Source of the DNA: Chara braunii | Lineage: Eukaryota > Streptophyta > Charophyceae > Charales > Characeae | Reading direction: 5' to 3' | Length of the DNA: 25,510 bases | Assembly: GCA_003427395.1 (NCBI GenBank) | Contig: BFEA01000410.1 | Span: 1,028,906 to 1,054,415 of the forward strand | Part shown: positions 17,892 through 25,510 of the stretch, in pieces | Position numbering within the stretch: the stretch's first letter is position 1 | How the letters are laid out: every line of letters begins with the position of its first letter | The notes under the pieces: generated by a model | What the model was told of the DNA's origin: nothing | Database searches by the model: none | The model's input: only the letters and a program-made list of their open reading frames with translations | Translations under genes and position numbers: made by a program

Positions 17892-17985
17892 GCGGGAGGT
17901 GTACCACAGCGGTTCTGCGCTAGGCGGCCTAACGCTGTTGGCCCAAGTTGCCGCCACCGGGGCTTGGGTTCCACCCATGCTATGA
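17892..17985 (+). other. tRNA-like sequence, possible SINE head
   Basis: TACCACAGCGG resembles a Pol III A box (TRGCNNAGYNGG with one mismatch and one missing base). GGGTTCCACCC about 60 bases on is a weak B box. Between them GCGcTAGG can pair with CCTAaCGC. The 3' side does not pair with the 5' side as an acceptor stem, so this is no functional tRNA. It abuts the truncated family A element. Confidence 0.3.
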
Positions 17986-18129
17986 CTACCATACCTAGCC
18001 GTCCCTAGCCCCACAACAATCATGCTCATTTTTTTTAGCACGAAGCTTGTCTGGCACACCTGTTTGCATGGTGGGAGTGGGTGTGGAGTGTCGTGTATGG
18101 TGACATGAGTATTTTGAGTGTTGGTGTGC

Positions 18130-18275
18130 CTTCGCCTATTATGCTAATTCTGACCAAGATCAGGGCGTGGTTGGCACTGCTGGTCTTAGATATGGAGCTT
18201 GTATTACGAAGCGAGAGTTTTTGGCCATTTGGCTCGTTATTTTAGACGGGTCGGTGAGGAATGAAGACCTCTTAT
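18130..18275 (+). pseudogene. Fragment sharing a short protein motif with 15130-15250
   Basis: The plus frame reads CAFAYYANSDQDQGVVG, then TAGLRYGACITKREFLAIW, and ends at a TGA near 18277. The GLRYGA core is also encoded near 15170. The frame is open and protein-like for about 50 codons, but I do not recognise a family. Confidence 0.3.
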
Positions 18276-18291
18276 GAACAGAGTTGAAAAC

Positions 18292-18681
18292 TCATATCCG
18301 ACTGGCAAATCCCGAGTTTATGCTAGGAGTGCTAATATGAGCAGACACCTCTAGCACCGCTGGGGAGGCTCCATCTATTGGTGGGGAGCAGCACCTGCTG
18401 GAAAGCAGGTCTTGCGTCCTTTGAATACAACTTTCCAATACAATCATTGTTGGCTGTAGCCATTGGAATTCCTGCTCTAGAGCACCGTCTTCTCCCTCAG
18501 GGCTGCATATGTTTCCCTTCCCATTTGTAGAGCTCCTACTTCGTACTGGTCGACTGTTCATATCTAATCTCCCCCTGCAGCGGGACTCTTGATTGGCAAA
18601 TAGCGACCCTGCTTTGGCGGCGCTTGGTTTCTCGTACATCCGCTGTTGACCAAGGGAATTGTTATGCTTTGCCTTATTCAT
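18292..18681 (-). pseudogene. Transposon-derived ORF fragment with a LINE-tail-like C-terminus
   Basis: A 129-codon minus frame. Its middle is acidic and helical (LEQEFQWLQPTMIVLESC), suggesting a coiled coil. Its C-terminal part, SSRCCSPPIDGASPAVLEV, then SAHISTPS, aligns with the tail of the LINE at 23527-23640: the DNA there matches over about 100 bases and encodes VPARIGTSSVHPGD in the equivalent frame. Most differences between the two are C-to-T or G-to-A changes, as methylated CpG decay produces. The Met start is within the frame but not supported by context. Probably a remnant of the same retrotransposon family. Confidence 0.45.
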
Positions 18682-19193
18682 ATGCCTTTGGCGGTTGTTG
18701 GTTCGTCAAGCTTTGAGAAAACGGCTTCAACATATCTTTTAAAGTATTGCTATCTTGTGAAGTCGGGTACTTCTCTCGCTTTGCACTGTCATTGTAGACG
18801 AGCATACGATTTTTGTGGATGGTTTGTTTTATGCCACATGGGCTTTTTGGTGGTCTGATGGTAAATACATGTCATCTTTAATTGGTTTTCTATGACGTTC
18901 TGCTTAGGTTTATTTTAGGAATTTATGTCTTTAATTGGTTTTCCGTGGGAGCTCTGCTTAGGTTAATTACAAGGAAATCTACAAATTTCTGGCTCTCTAC
19001 TGGAACCGCTTATTGGTTGGTTCTCATGGGTTATATATACACTTGACAAAGTTTCATTACTGTTTTGGTTGCAGTTTATAAGGCTTTTAATAGCCTTTTA
19101 TGTCGATGTGATGGGGATTGTGTTGTGACTTGCCAATTTAGGCAATAAACTATACGAGTAATTTTAGGTGTTAATTCATTTGCCACTGTTTTG

Positions 19194-19412
19194 CCCATGC
19201 AAGGACTAGGGAAGGTCCCAAAAAAAAAAAAAAAAAAAAAAAAACCGAAAAAACACTATGTTATGCAAGAAAAAAAAAATTGAACAAGTTTTGCCTCAGG
19301 GTCACATCAAAATTCTTCACCGAAGTTTTAAAATAAAAGATAAATGTTAAAATTATTATTATTTTTTAGCCCGGCCGAGCAAGTGACCCGGGGCCACTCT
19401 GGTAGCCCAGTG
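19194..19412 (+). mobile_element. Family A hAT-like MITE, 5'-truncated copy
   Basis: Starts at GCCCATGCAAGGACTAGGG, equivalent to about 2325 in the complete copy, contains an A-run (19219-19242) and the CCTCAGGGTCACATC block, and ends CTCTGGTAGCCCAG, matching the right terminal repeat with one change. The left terminal repeat is missing. A short TA run follows. Confidence 0.72.
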
Positions 19413-19574
19413 TATATATATATATATACCCTGTGCGCGAACCTTACTGATTTCTTCAGCCCTTTTTTTATGTGTAGGTGCTTTATATGATCGACATAAA
19501 ACCCGACTTGTTAAATATTATGGAGGTTTAGTCAGTACAATGCCTATCTTCTCTACTATTTTCCTGTTTTTTAC

Positions 19575-19675
19575 TTCGAGGTGCGCGCGCACTGGCGCGC
19601 CTTGCACATCTGGGTGTGCAGTGCACGCTGCGCATGTCTGGTGTGCTGCGCACGGATGCGCTGGGGGTGCATAGA
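19575..19675. repeat. GC-rich block of TGCGC/GTGCAC palindromic words
   Basis: Dense overlapping short palindromes such as GTGCGCGCGCAC, GGCGCGCC and GTGCAGTGCAC in an otherwise AT-rich setting. A similar block lies at 20146-20215 and begins with GGGTGC-GCC-GCACCC. No ORF of interest. Confidence 0.6.
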
Positions 19676-19830
19676 AGAAAAGGTGCAAAAGAAGAAATGG
19701 TGCACAAACACCAAAAAGATAAAATAAAATAATAATAATAAAATGAAAAATTATGGCAATGTATATATCATGTTCTAGTGATAGATTCATTCAATTTTGC
19801 TATCAATGCCAGGTTGGAGACTTACCTGCT

Positions 19831-19988
19831 CTCTCTCTCTCTGTCTCTGTCTCTCTCTCCCTCTCCCTCTCCCTCTCTCTCTCTCTCTCCCCTTCCGACT
19901 TCTTCCGCCACTTCCCACCATCCCACCTTCGGCCTCTCTCCTGCCTTCCGCCATCCACCATCACTACTCTCTCTCTCTCCCTCTTCCC

Positions 19989-20058
<70 letters not shown>
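19831..20058. repeat. Compound (CT)n and (AC)n microsatellite
   Basis: CT-rich dinucleotide runs at about 19831-19888 and 19968-20027, separated by a C/T-rich spacer, then a pure AC run to about 20058. It accounts for the Ser/Leu/Pro-rich, Thr/His-rich and Arg/Glu-rich frames there. Confidence 0.95.
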
Positions 20059-20063
<5 letters not shown>

Positions 20064-20218
20064 AAAAAACTAACATCAGCTCCCCCTTTTTTTTTCTAGA
20101 GGACCCGAGCGGCTAACGTTTTTTTTTCTCGACCCCTTATTTTCGGGGTGCGCCGCACCCAGTGCGAGCACGCCGTGCGCTGTGCACAGTGCGGCGCGTG
20201 TGCGTGGTGCAGGACATG

Positions 20219-20450
20219 TATGATATATATGTATATATATATGTGTATATATTTCTAAATTTTTGGCCTGGACGGGGAAGTGGTCTCGGGCGGCTGGTAT
20301 GTTTCCGCTTTTGAAAACCGTGTCCTGGCTGTAGTGGCTATGATATATATGTTTATATATATGTATATATTTTTAAATTTTTGGCCTGGACGGGGAAGTG
20401 GTCTCGGGCGGCTGGTATGTTTCCGCTCTTGAGGTCGAGGGCAGTCAGTT
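20219..20450. repeat. Tandem duplication, period 120 bp
   Basis: Two units beginning TATGATATATATGT at 20219 and 20339, each with GGCCTGGACGGGGAAG, TGGTCTCGGGCGGCTGG and TATGTTTCCGCT. The GC-rich part resembles the right end of the family A MITE (2512-2555). The end of unit 1 (TTTCCGC...CTGGCTGTAGTGG) recurs at 20690-20740. Confidence 0.75.
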
Positions 20451-20718
20451 CGAGTCCGTGCTTGCACGAAGGAGGGCCGAGGCCCAGAGGTACGGATCCA
20501 ATGACATTGGAAAGTTCCTGTTAACTGGCAGGCAGTTGAAGTCCCCCATAAGTGACCGGGATATACTACCGATGGGGGTCATGTGCTATTTGGAGCGAAG
20601 TGTGCAGGGATTGCCAGCATATGTGTGGTGTCGTGTGTGGTGTGTGTCGAGTGTGGACACTACAGCCTTGCAAGGGTGGGGCGGATATCACGGCCGGTAT
20701 GATTCCGCTTTTGAACAC

Positions 20719-20835
20719 CGTGTCCTGGCTGTAGTGGTTACAATACTTGGCTTTTGAGGCTGACGTCGCCGGTTCGAGTCCGTGCTTGCACGGAGGAGGG
20801 CTGAGGTCCAGAGGTACCGATCCAATGACACTTCT
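20719..20835 (+). other. Pol III-like A and B boxes, SINE-like unit
   Basis: TGGCTGTAGTGG (20726-20737) resembles an A box and GGTTCGAGTCC (20771-20781) matches the B-box consensus exactly. It is followed by a CCGTGC-TT-GCACGG palindrome. A sister copy of the B-box half lies at 20440-20515 and shares the downstream CCAGAGGTAC...ATCCAATGACA. Acceptor and T stems do not pair properly, so it is not a tRNA gene. It could be a tRNA-derived SINE head or a chance match inside a transposon family. Confidence 0.4.
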
Positions 20836-20999
20836 GTAGCCTAGATATTAATGCTAAAGATTGTAATAACTTTGAAGTGGCTCTGCTTCCCCTGTTTTGT
20901 GTTGTTTTCTTTCAGGAAGAGGATGTTCAAAATTTCAGCATCTATGTGCATGCAAAATACTAGTGAAACCGTTAACCTTCTCTCGCATGTTTACATTGA

Positions 21000-21590
21000 G
21001 CTCATCATTTAAAAACATTATCTACAGCCATTGCAACAACTGAAAGCGTAACACTGGTGTGGCTTGGGAGAGGGTACAAAATATATATTGCCATTTTAAT
21101 TGACTGCTTATACACACATGCAGGCATGACCTAACACACAAGAGAGAATGAAATTGGGGTAATATCCATCGTGAAGGGTCTATCAGCGTGCACTGTTGCA
21201 GGCCGACATATCGAATTGGTTGCCAGTTAGTGGAGCATGGTGGATTGGCACGCTTATCACACATTGGGTCTTGGTGGGGGCTTTTGTTTGTAGGTGCAGC
21301 TATGGCGGTGTAATGTTGTGAGGATGTGCCTGCAGTTGTTTTGTCACAGAGTGGAGTACGAGGCAGGGGCATCGTTTTTGTGTGGTGGTAGTATGGGGAT
21401 AGGATGCAGTGTTGCGAGCCGGCGCAGGGAGCTGGTCGGTTGTTAGTGCAGAGTGGTGGATTGGCGCACTAAGTTTATAGTTTCGTTATGGTTTATTTCG
21501 AGGTGATCTGTTTCTTTCACATATTATTGGGTGTATTGATGTAATTCCCTTGTTGGTTTGTCATATTAGAATATGTTGGATTATTGGTAC
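21000..21590. other. Stretch without a recognisable gene
   Basis: A short diverged direct repeat ending GGTGGATTGGC(A/G)C lies near 21222-21255 and 21437-21471. The 116-codon minus ORF at 21022-21372 shows no domain. Confidence 0.4.
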
Positions 21591-21597
21591 TCGTATG

Positions 21598-21599
21598 TG

Positions 21600-21670
<71 letters not shown>

Positions 21671-21723
21671 GCGCGCGCGTCTGTGTGTTAGTTGGATCAG
21701 TCGCTAGTTTGTGAATTTGTGTG

Positions 21724-21802
<79 letters not shown>
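21598..21802. repeat. Two (GT)n microsatellites
   Basis: GT runs at about 21601-21672 and 21720-21802, separated by a short non-repetitive spacer. They give Cys/Val and His/Thr frames with no coding meaning. Confidence 0.95.
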
Positions 21803-21804
<2 letters not shown>

Positions 21805-22516
21805 TTGTCATATTCGCTATACACTAAAAAAAAGCATTAGTGTGCCAGAGAGACTGTTTCGTCGGACTTTCACCGACTCGTCAGGAGGTTGAACCCCCCG
21901 GCAGTCTGCCCAGGATTCATTTGACTGATGGAGGACTCACCACATCGCCCAGAGTTAGCGACACCCACCCCTGAGAAAAGTGGTCGACTTTACTCGCACC
22001 AACCTTGCAATCCTAGCAGACTGCCGGTTCACGTGTGTTTTGTCGTATGTGCTATACGCAATGCCATTAAAAAAGAGCATGACTGTGACGGGTGTCTTGT
22101 ACTTTCACCGATTGACCGGGATGTTGAACCTTGGCAGTCTGACCCTGGACGCATCTGACTAATAGATAAGAACTCGCCATGTGCTGGGAATCGGGCCCAG
22201 CGTCCCACATGCACATTTATACAGAAAGTTTACGGTTCCAGGGGCATTGCTCGGCTTCCATTGAGAAACAGATCATCGGCACTACTAAAGTACTCGTTTT
22301 TTTATTAGAGTGCAGGCGCCTTACCAGGCTTTGGTTAAGAACATTTGATTTGAGAACATTCAGGAAGATTCGTGAAACAACTCCTGACCAGGCCAGCAAC
22401 ACCCTTCGCCCCTTCCCCGACACTGCCGACAGTGAAGAAGAGGGGAGAGGAACCAACCTCCCTTCCCTGAGAAAAGAGGTTAAATTTACTCTCCATGAAC
22501 CTGCAATCCTAGCAGG
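21805..22516. repeat. Diverged direct duplication with an insertion in the second unit
   Basis: 21805-21941 and 22040-22178 share GTC(A/G)TAT.(C/T)GCTATAC, CTTTCACCGA, GGCAGTCTG and GACT(C/G)...CGCC words. 21970-22020 and 22466-22516 share CCTGAGAAAAG, TTTACTC and GCAATCCTAGCAG. So unit 1 spans about 217 bases, and unit 2 has the same two parts separated by about 260 extra bases. No coding frame is conserved. Confidence 0.6.
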
Positions 22517-23340
22517 CAATTGATCCAAACCCTCACAAGAGCAACAGTAAATCCGAGAGCCTTGTCGTTCATAGTAGCCATAAAACCCACTCTACACCCA
22601 CCCACCCAACCACAGACAAGACGTGGTGTAACTACTGGTAGGGTCCTGACCCTAAAGCTGCATCTATCTGCATGAACGGAGAGCTAGCAGCGACATGTTG
22701 CCTGATGTCCTGTTCTCTATAAGCACCTCAGAAACGCCATGTTTTGTCCATAATCTAACTCAAATACTATAATAGAGTATCTACAGAAAATGACAAATCT
22801 ACAGCGGGACTCAGCCTGCCATGTGTAAGGTCACCTATCATACTATGCACTCGTGGGTCTACAGCGGCTCATGGTTGTAGACAAATCAACAGACGGACAG
22901 AAATAGGGAATCACACCCACAGAAAATCAGAAATATTCCCCTGAAAGCAATAAAGCCACCCTGTCAGATTAGACAGAAGATTGAATTTTATGTGGGTCGG
23001 TTAGTCCGATAATAATACCTCGAGCCCATCGCCCGTCTTTTTTGTTTTTGTTTTTAAACCACTACTAGTAACTTTCCCCGCTTGAAAATCAATTCTGCGC
23101 CGGGTTACGCGGAAATCAAGCGGGCCTTTTTTTCCTGCCCGCGGCCGACATATGGGAAAGGTGCTGGCGGTTTAAGTATCATAGCTTGCCTCACCATCAC
23201 ATCAGTAGAAAGATCAGAAATTTAGGGTTAGTAGCGATAAACTTTGCGTTGGAATGGGGAAGTGATAGTTTCGCCCTCTTCCCCATTGACAGCCAACCAT
23301 TCTCCCCTTTCAACCCACACCTATTCTCCCAAAGAGAACA
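22517..23340. other. Stretch without a recognisable gene
   Basis: No domain-bearing ORF. A perfect 9-bp inverted pair (CCCGCTTGA at 23077-23085, TCAAGCGGG at 23116-23124) encloses a GC-rich 30-base loop. A 74-codon plus ORF at 23186-23410 ends in the T-run of the next repeat and is not convincing. Confidence 0.45.
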
Positions 23341-23577
23341 CCACACATTAAGGGATTTGGGGAAAAGAAATGAAGCATGGTCATTAATTCAGACCCCTTT
23401 TTTTTTTTAATCCCCCGGGTGGACGCTAGAGGTGCCGATACGAGCAGGCACCCCTAGCCACACATTAAGGGATTTGGGGAAAAGAAATGAAGCATGGTCA
23501 TTAATTCAGACCCCTTTTTTTTTTTTTTAATCCCCCGGGTGGACGCTAGAGGTGCCGATACGAGCAGGCACCCCTAG
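23341..23577. repeat. Tandem duplication of a LINE tail plus flank, 117 and 120 bp
   Basis: 23341-23457 and 23458-23577 appear identical except for a T-run of 11 in the first and 14 in the second. On the minus strand each unit reads from the conserved VPARIGTSSVHPGD codons and TAA into the A-run and then about 60 bases of non-LINE flank. Only unit 2 is joined to the rest of the LINE. Confidence 0.85.
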
Positions 23578-23752
23578 CATTCTCAGGAGGCTCCATCTAT
23601 TGGTGGGGAGCAGCACCTGCTGGAAACTGGGTCCATCAGCGTCCCTGAACATTGTCATCATTCTTGGTATACAAAGATAGAGATGCTCTCTTGCAGATCT
23701 GCTATCGTGACATACCCCGGAGCTGTACTTACTCTCCTGCTGGACTACCTAT

Positions 23753-23975
23753 GCCTCTCCTTCGTGGATCTACAGTGGTACGGAGCGGTGTAGGCTTTAC
23801 CTTCTCAGTCAATCCCCTTGTTTCAGGGTAATCAATGCTGGCAGGATGGCAGTGATCCCTGAACAGCTGAACTCACTGCCATCCTGCCAGCATTGATTAC
23901 CCTGAAACAAGGGGATTGACTGAGAAGGTAAAGCCTACACCGCTCCGTACCACTGTAGATCCACGAAGGAGAGGC
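23753..23975. repeat. Perfect 103-bp inverted repeat with a 17-bp spacer
   Basis: 23753-23855 is the exact reverse complement of 23873-23975, with 23856-23872 as spacer. I checked every position by eye. The right arm is continuous with the LINE coding frame on the minus strand; the left arm is its inverted copy. A transcript would fold into a long perfect duplex. Confidence 0.95.
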
Positions 23976-24032
23976 GATGTGGTGGAAAGGGATCGGGGAA
24001 ATCAGGAGGAGGACGCAGAGGAACCGCTGCAT

Positions 24033-24264
24033 CTACCTTGCTCCAGTCGTTAAAGCAGATACCATAGTCCCTTCTGAGCACGTCGCCACCCCCTCCGGAG
24101 ACTGTCCTCCCTCCCAACAAATGTGGGCTATCCTGCCATCCCTCCCCAGCCATTCCCTGGAAAACTGTTTGATGGCTTGCATGATGTCTTTTTTCATTCG
24201 AAACAGATCTTGTTTTGCTTTCACACTTTGCCACTGTGCCATGGTTTCTTCCTGAATATACCAT
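24033..24264 (-). pseudogene. LINE ORF, C-terminal part after the zinc knuckle
   Basis: The minus frame of 24033-24242 reads AQWQSVKAKQDLFRMKKDI, then FSREWLGRDGRIAHICWEGG, a basic, helical, Trp-containing segment typical of the region after the zinc-binding domain in plant LINE polyproteins. A frameshift near 24243-24264 joins it to the frame of the zinc knuckle. The reading continues past 24033 into the right arm of the 103-bp inverted repeat, where it is disrupted. Confidence 0.5.
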
Positions 24265-24321
24265 TTCGGTGACCTCTTCCCCCTCTATTCTGACTCCTTC
24301 AATCGTGTGTATGCACCTTTT

Positions 24322-24720
24322 CTACCAAAGGGCCCAAAAGACAGCTCTCCTCCCTGTCCTGAACATGTTATTTTCAAAGGGACAGTCCGTGGGAGAAGAC
24401 CAGGCTTCACATAAGAGGGCCCTCCAGTCCCATGGCCATGTGGATGTAGTGCCAAGCTGTCGCCAGATCCTGTCCCACCAGCGCCATGTCAGAATCGGCC
24501 CCGGGCACTGCAGAAAGATGTGCTCTATGGTTTCAGCGATCTTACAGTAACGAAAGGAGGCCAAACAGGAGTGACACCATAGCAGCGCCCTTTCGATCTA
24601 GGTAGGTTCGATCTATTAGCCAATTGTTTGTAGGGAGGCAGCGGTGCTCGATCTGCAACTGCAGCGCGGCCAGTTTCGCCGGTTTGGATCTCTTGGCCTT
24701 AAACCATCGGATGGGTCAAA
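24322..24720 (-). pseudogene. LINE reverse-transcriptase zinc-binding domain (zf-RVT)
   Basis: The minus strand encodes WCHSCLASFRYCKIAETIEH followed by IFLQCPG and a Trp-rich stretch. This is the Cys-x2-Cys...Glu-Thr-x-x-His-x3-Cys-Pro pattern of the zf-RVT domain found after reverse transcriptase in plant LINEs. Upstream, 24720-24590 reads FKAKRSKPAKLAALQLQIEH, then RCLPTNNWLIDRTYLDRKG, which usually precedes the Cys pair. It is joined by a one-base frameshift near 24588. A TGA (24716-24718) separates it from the next upstream frame, and a TAG (24322-24324) lies downstream. At least three inactivating lesions are therefore visible. Domain identity is clear; activity is lost. Confidence 0.8.
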
Positions 24721-25330
24721 CTGCATCCCTTACCACATTCAGATGGGTTAGCCATCGCTCTCTCACAATGTCTTTCACATTTATCCTTGGTCTCAGGAGG
24801 CGGTAGGCAGATTTCACTGACAAGGTGAATACAGTCTTGTTTACCCCTGTTTTACTTGCTGGATTCAATTGCCATTCCTCCAGATCGAAACAAAGTTTAG
24901 CAAGTGGGGTCTCAGGAAGGAAAGTGAACCAGTCCTCTTGCGAATGGAGTACCCGGATGCGGTGCAAATCTATCTTTTTCCACCATCTCAGCACATCAGG
25001 GTGATACCTCTTTAACCTATCGTGATCTTCCCGATGAAAGAGATTCACCAGTGCTTCCCGTGTGTATACCAACACCACATTCCCCACGCTTTCTGGATCA
25101 CCCGGGATAGCCACCCAGTCTCCTTCTTGTAGACACCGTCCTTTGCGCAAGATGCGCACCCAATCCAGGGGTACGGAAAATATCAATTCCTCCAAGTTCT
25201 CCCCTTGTGATGGGAATGTTTTAGAAGAGGTTTCAACTTTTGTTCCGTTTGCCAATTCTTTTCCTCCACGCCCCATATGTCCCTTTTGACCCAGCTGTTC
25301 CACGGGGGGTCCGAACTGCGTTATACCCAG
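24716..25330 (-). pseudogene. LINE polyprotein, region between reverse transcriptase and zinc knuckle
   Basis: An open minus frame that runs in from GC-rich DNA on the right. From about 25330 it reads as protein, including CLQEGDWVAIPGDPESVGN and RYHPDVLRWWKK, and finishes FTLSVKSAYRLL before the TGA at 24716. The last phrase (serine, alanine-tyrosine, leucine) is the usual lead-in to zf-RVT in plant LINEs. The reverse-transcriptase catalytic motif is not in the window. The Gly/Arg/Pro-rich start of the frame (25331-25471) is translated GC-rich repeat and probably not part of the element, so the upstream border is either a 5' truncation at about 25330 or a later insertion. Confidence 0.65.
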
Positions 25331-25510
25331 TGTTGTCACGCGGGGATCTCTGGGCCCAAGCCGGGGTGGGGGTTTCACCCCCGCACCCCGGCCGCGGTGA
25401 TCCCCGATCCCCGCCCCCTCCAAATCACCCCCGCAGCACCACACCCCCGCCCAGTACCCCCTCCCCCTCACCCCACACCCGCACCCCGGCCGCGGGGATC
25501 CCCAACCCCC
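25331..25510. repeat. GC-rich repeat with CCCCGGCCGCGG(T/G)GATCCCC words
   Basis: CCGCACCCCGGCCGCGG followed by (T/G)GATCCCC occurs at about 25381 and again 99 bases later at 25480, within an almost C-only strand that continues to the window edge. It sits next to the LINE remnant and probably continues outside the window. Confidence 0.7.

Noticed and set aside
19753-20116. Ser/Leu-, Thr/His- and Arg/Glu-rich ORFs
   Set aside because: They are translations of the CT and AC microsatellites.
20719-20793. A real tRNA gene
   Set aside because: The B box is exact, but the T stem pairs at only three of five positions and no acceptor stem forms.
21822-21842. CACTA...TAGTG as a CACTA transposon end
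   Set aside because: The two words are only about 10 bases apart, and no partner end or 3-bp duplication is visible.
21561-21892. Cys/Val- and His/Thr-rich ORFs
   Set aside because: They are translations of the GT microsatellites.

Overview
This is a repeat-dominated stretch of a large eukaryotic nuclear genome, most likely a streptophyte (plant or charophyte alga). The grounds are a degenerate LTR-retrotransposon gag with a plant-type tRNA-Asp primer-binding site, a chromodomain-like remnant, a decayed LINE with a reverse-transcriptase zinc knuckle, small non-autonomous DNA transposons with 8-bp target duplications, long A/T runs, and AT, CT, AC and GT microsatellites. From memory the gag family looks like one that is abundant in Chara braunii; I cannot confirm that without a search. 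No prokaryotic feature (operon, CRISPR, Shine-Dalgarno site) is present. No intact host gene is visible. The best host-gene candidate is a single RING-finger exon with splice-like borders near the left edge.

Layout. 1-850: an (AT)38 run, a polypyrimidine tract and the putative RING exon (minus strand). 850-4900: AT-rich DNA carrying two complete non-autonomous hAT-like elements, at 2285-2558 (274 bp) and 3367-4104 (738 bp), each bounded by an 8-bp target duplication, plus degenerate short repeats. 4900-7265: the 5' end of an LTR retrotransposon on the minus strand (LTR, primer-binding site, leader, broken gag); pol is missing. 7266-9860: AT-rich and apparently non-coding, with about six diverged 122-bp tandem units, then seven copies of a conserved 20-base core flanked by arms that differ in sequence between copies yet stay complementary within each copy, then a good TATA box. 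9860-13380: no recognisable gene, but local duplications and paired hairpins. 13390-14400: a chromodomain remnant and an unassigned ORF. 14500-17430: two more copies of the 738-bp family (inverted), a minisatellite and a 304-bp duplication. 17680-19412: two partial copies of the 274-bp family, a tRNA-like insert and a transposon-derived ORF. 19570-22520: GC-rich palindromic patches, microsatellites, a 120-bp tandem duplication next to Pol III-like boxes, and another duplicated block. 23341-25330: the 3' part of a decayed LINE on the minus strand, ending in a tandemly duplicated tail and interrupted by a perfect 103-bp inverted repeat. 25330-25510: GC-rich repeats.

The parts do not form a pathway. 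The window reads as layered transposon insertions. The most unusual items are the hairpin-forming repeat series at 8884-9615, the perfect inverted repeat at 23753-23975, and the shared end sequence of two hAT-like families.
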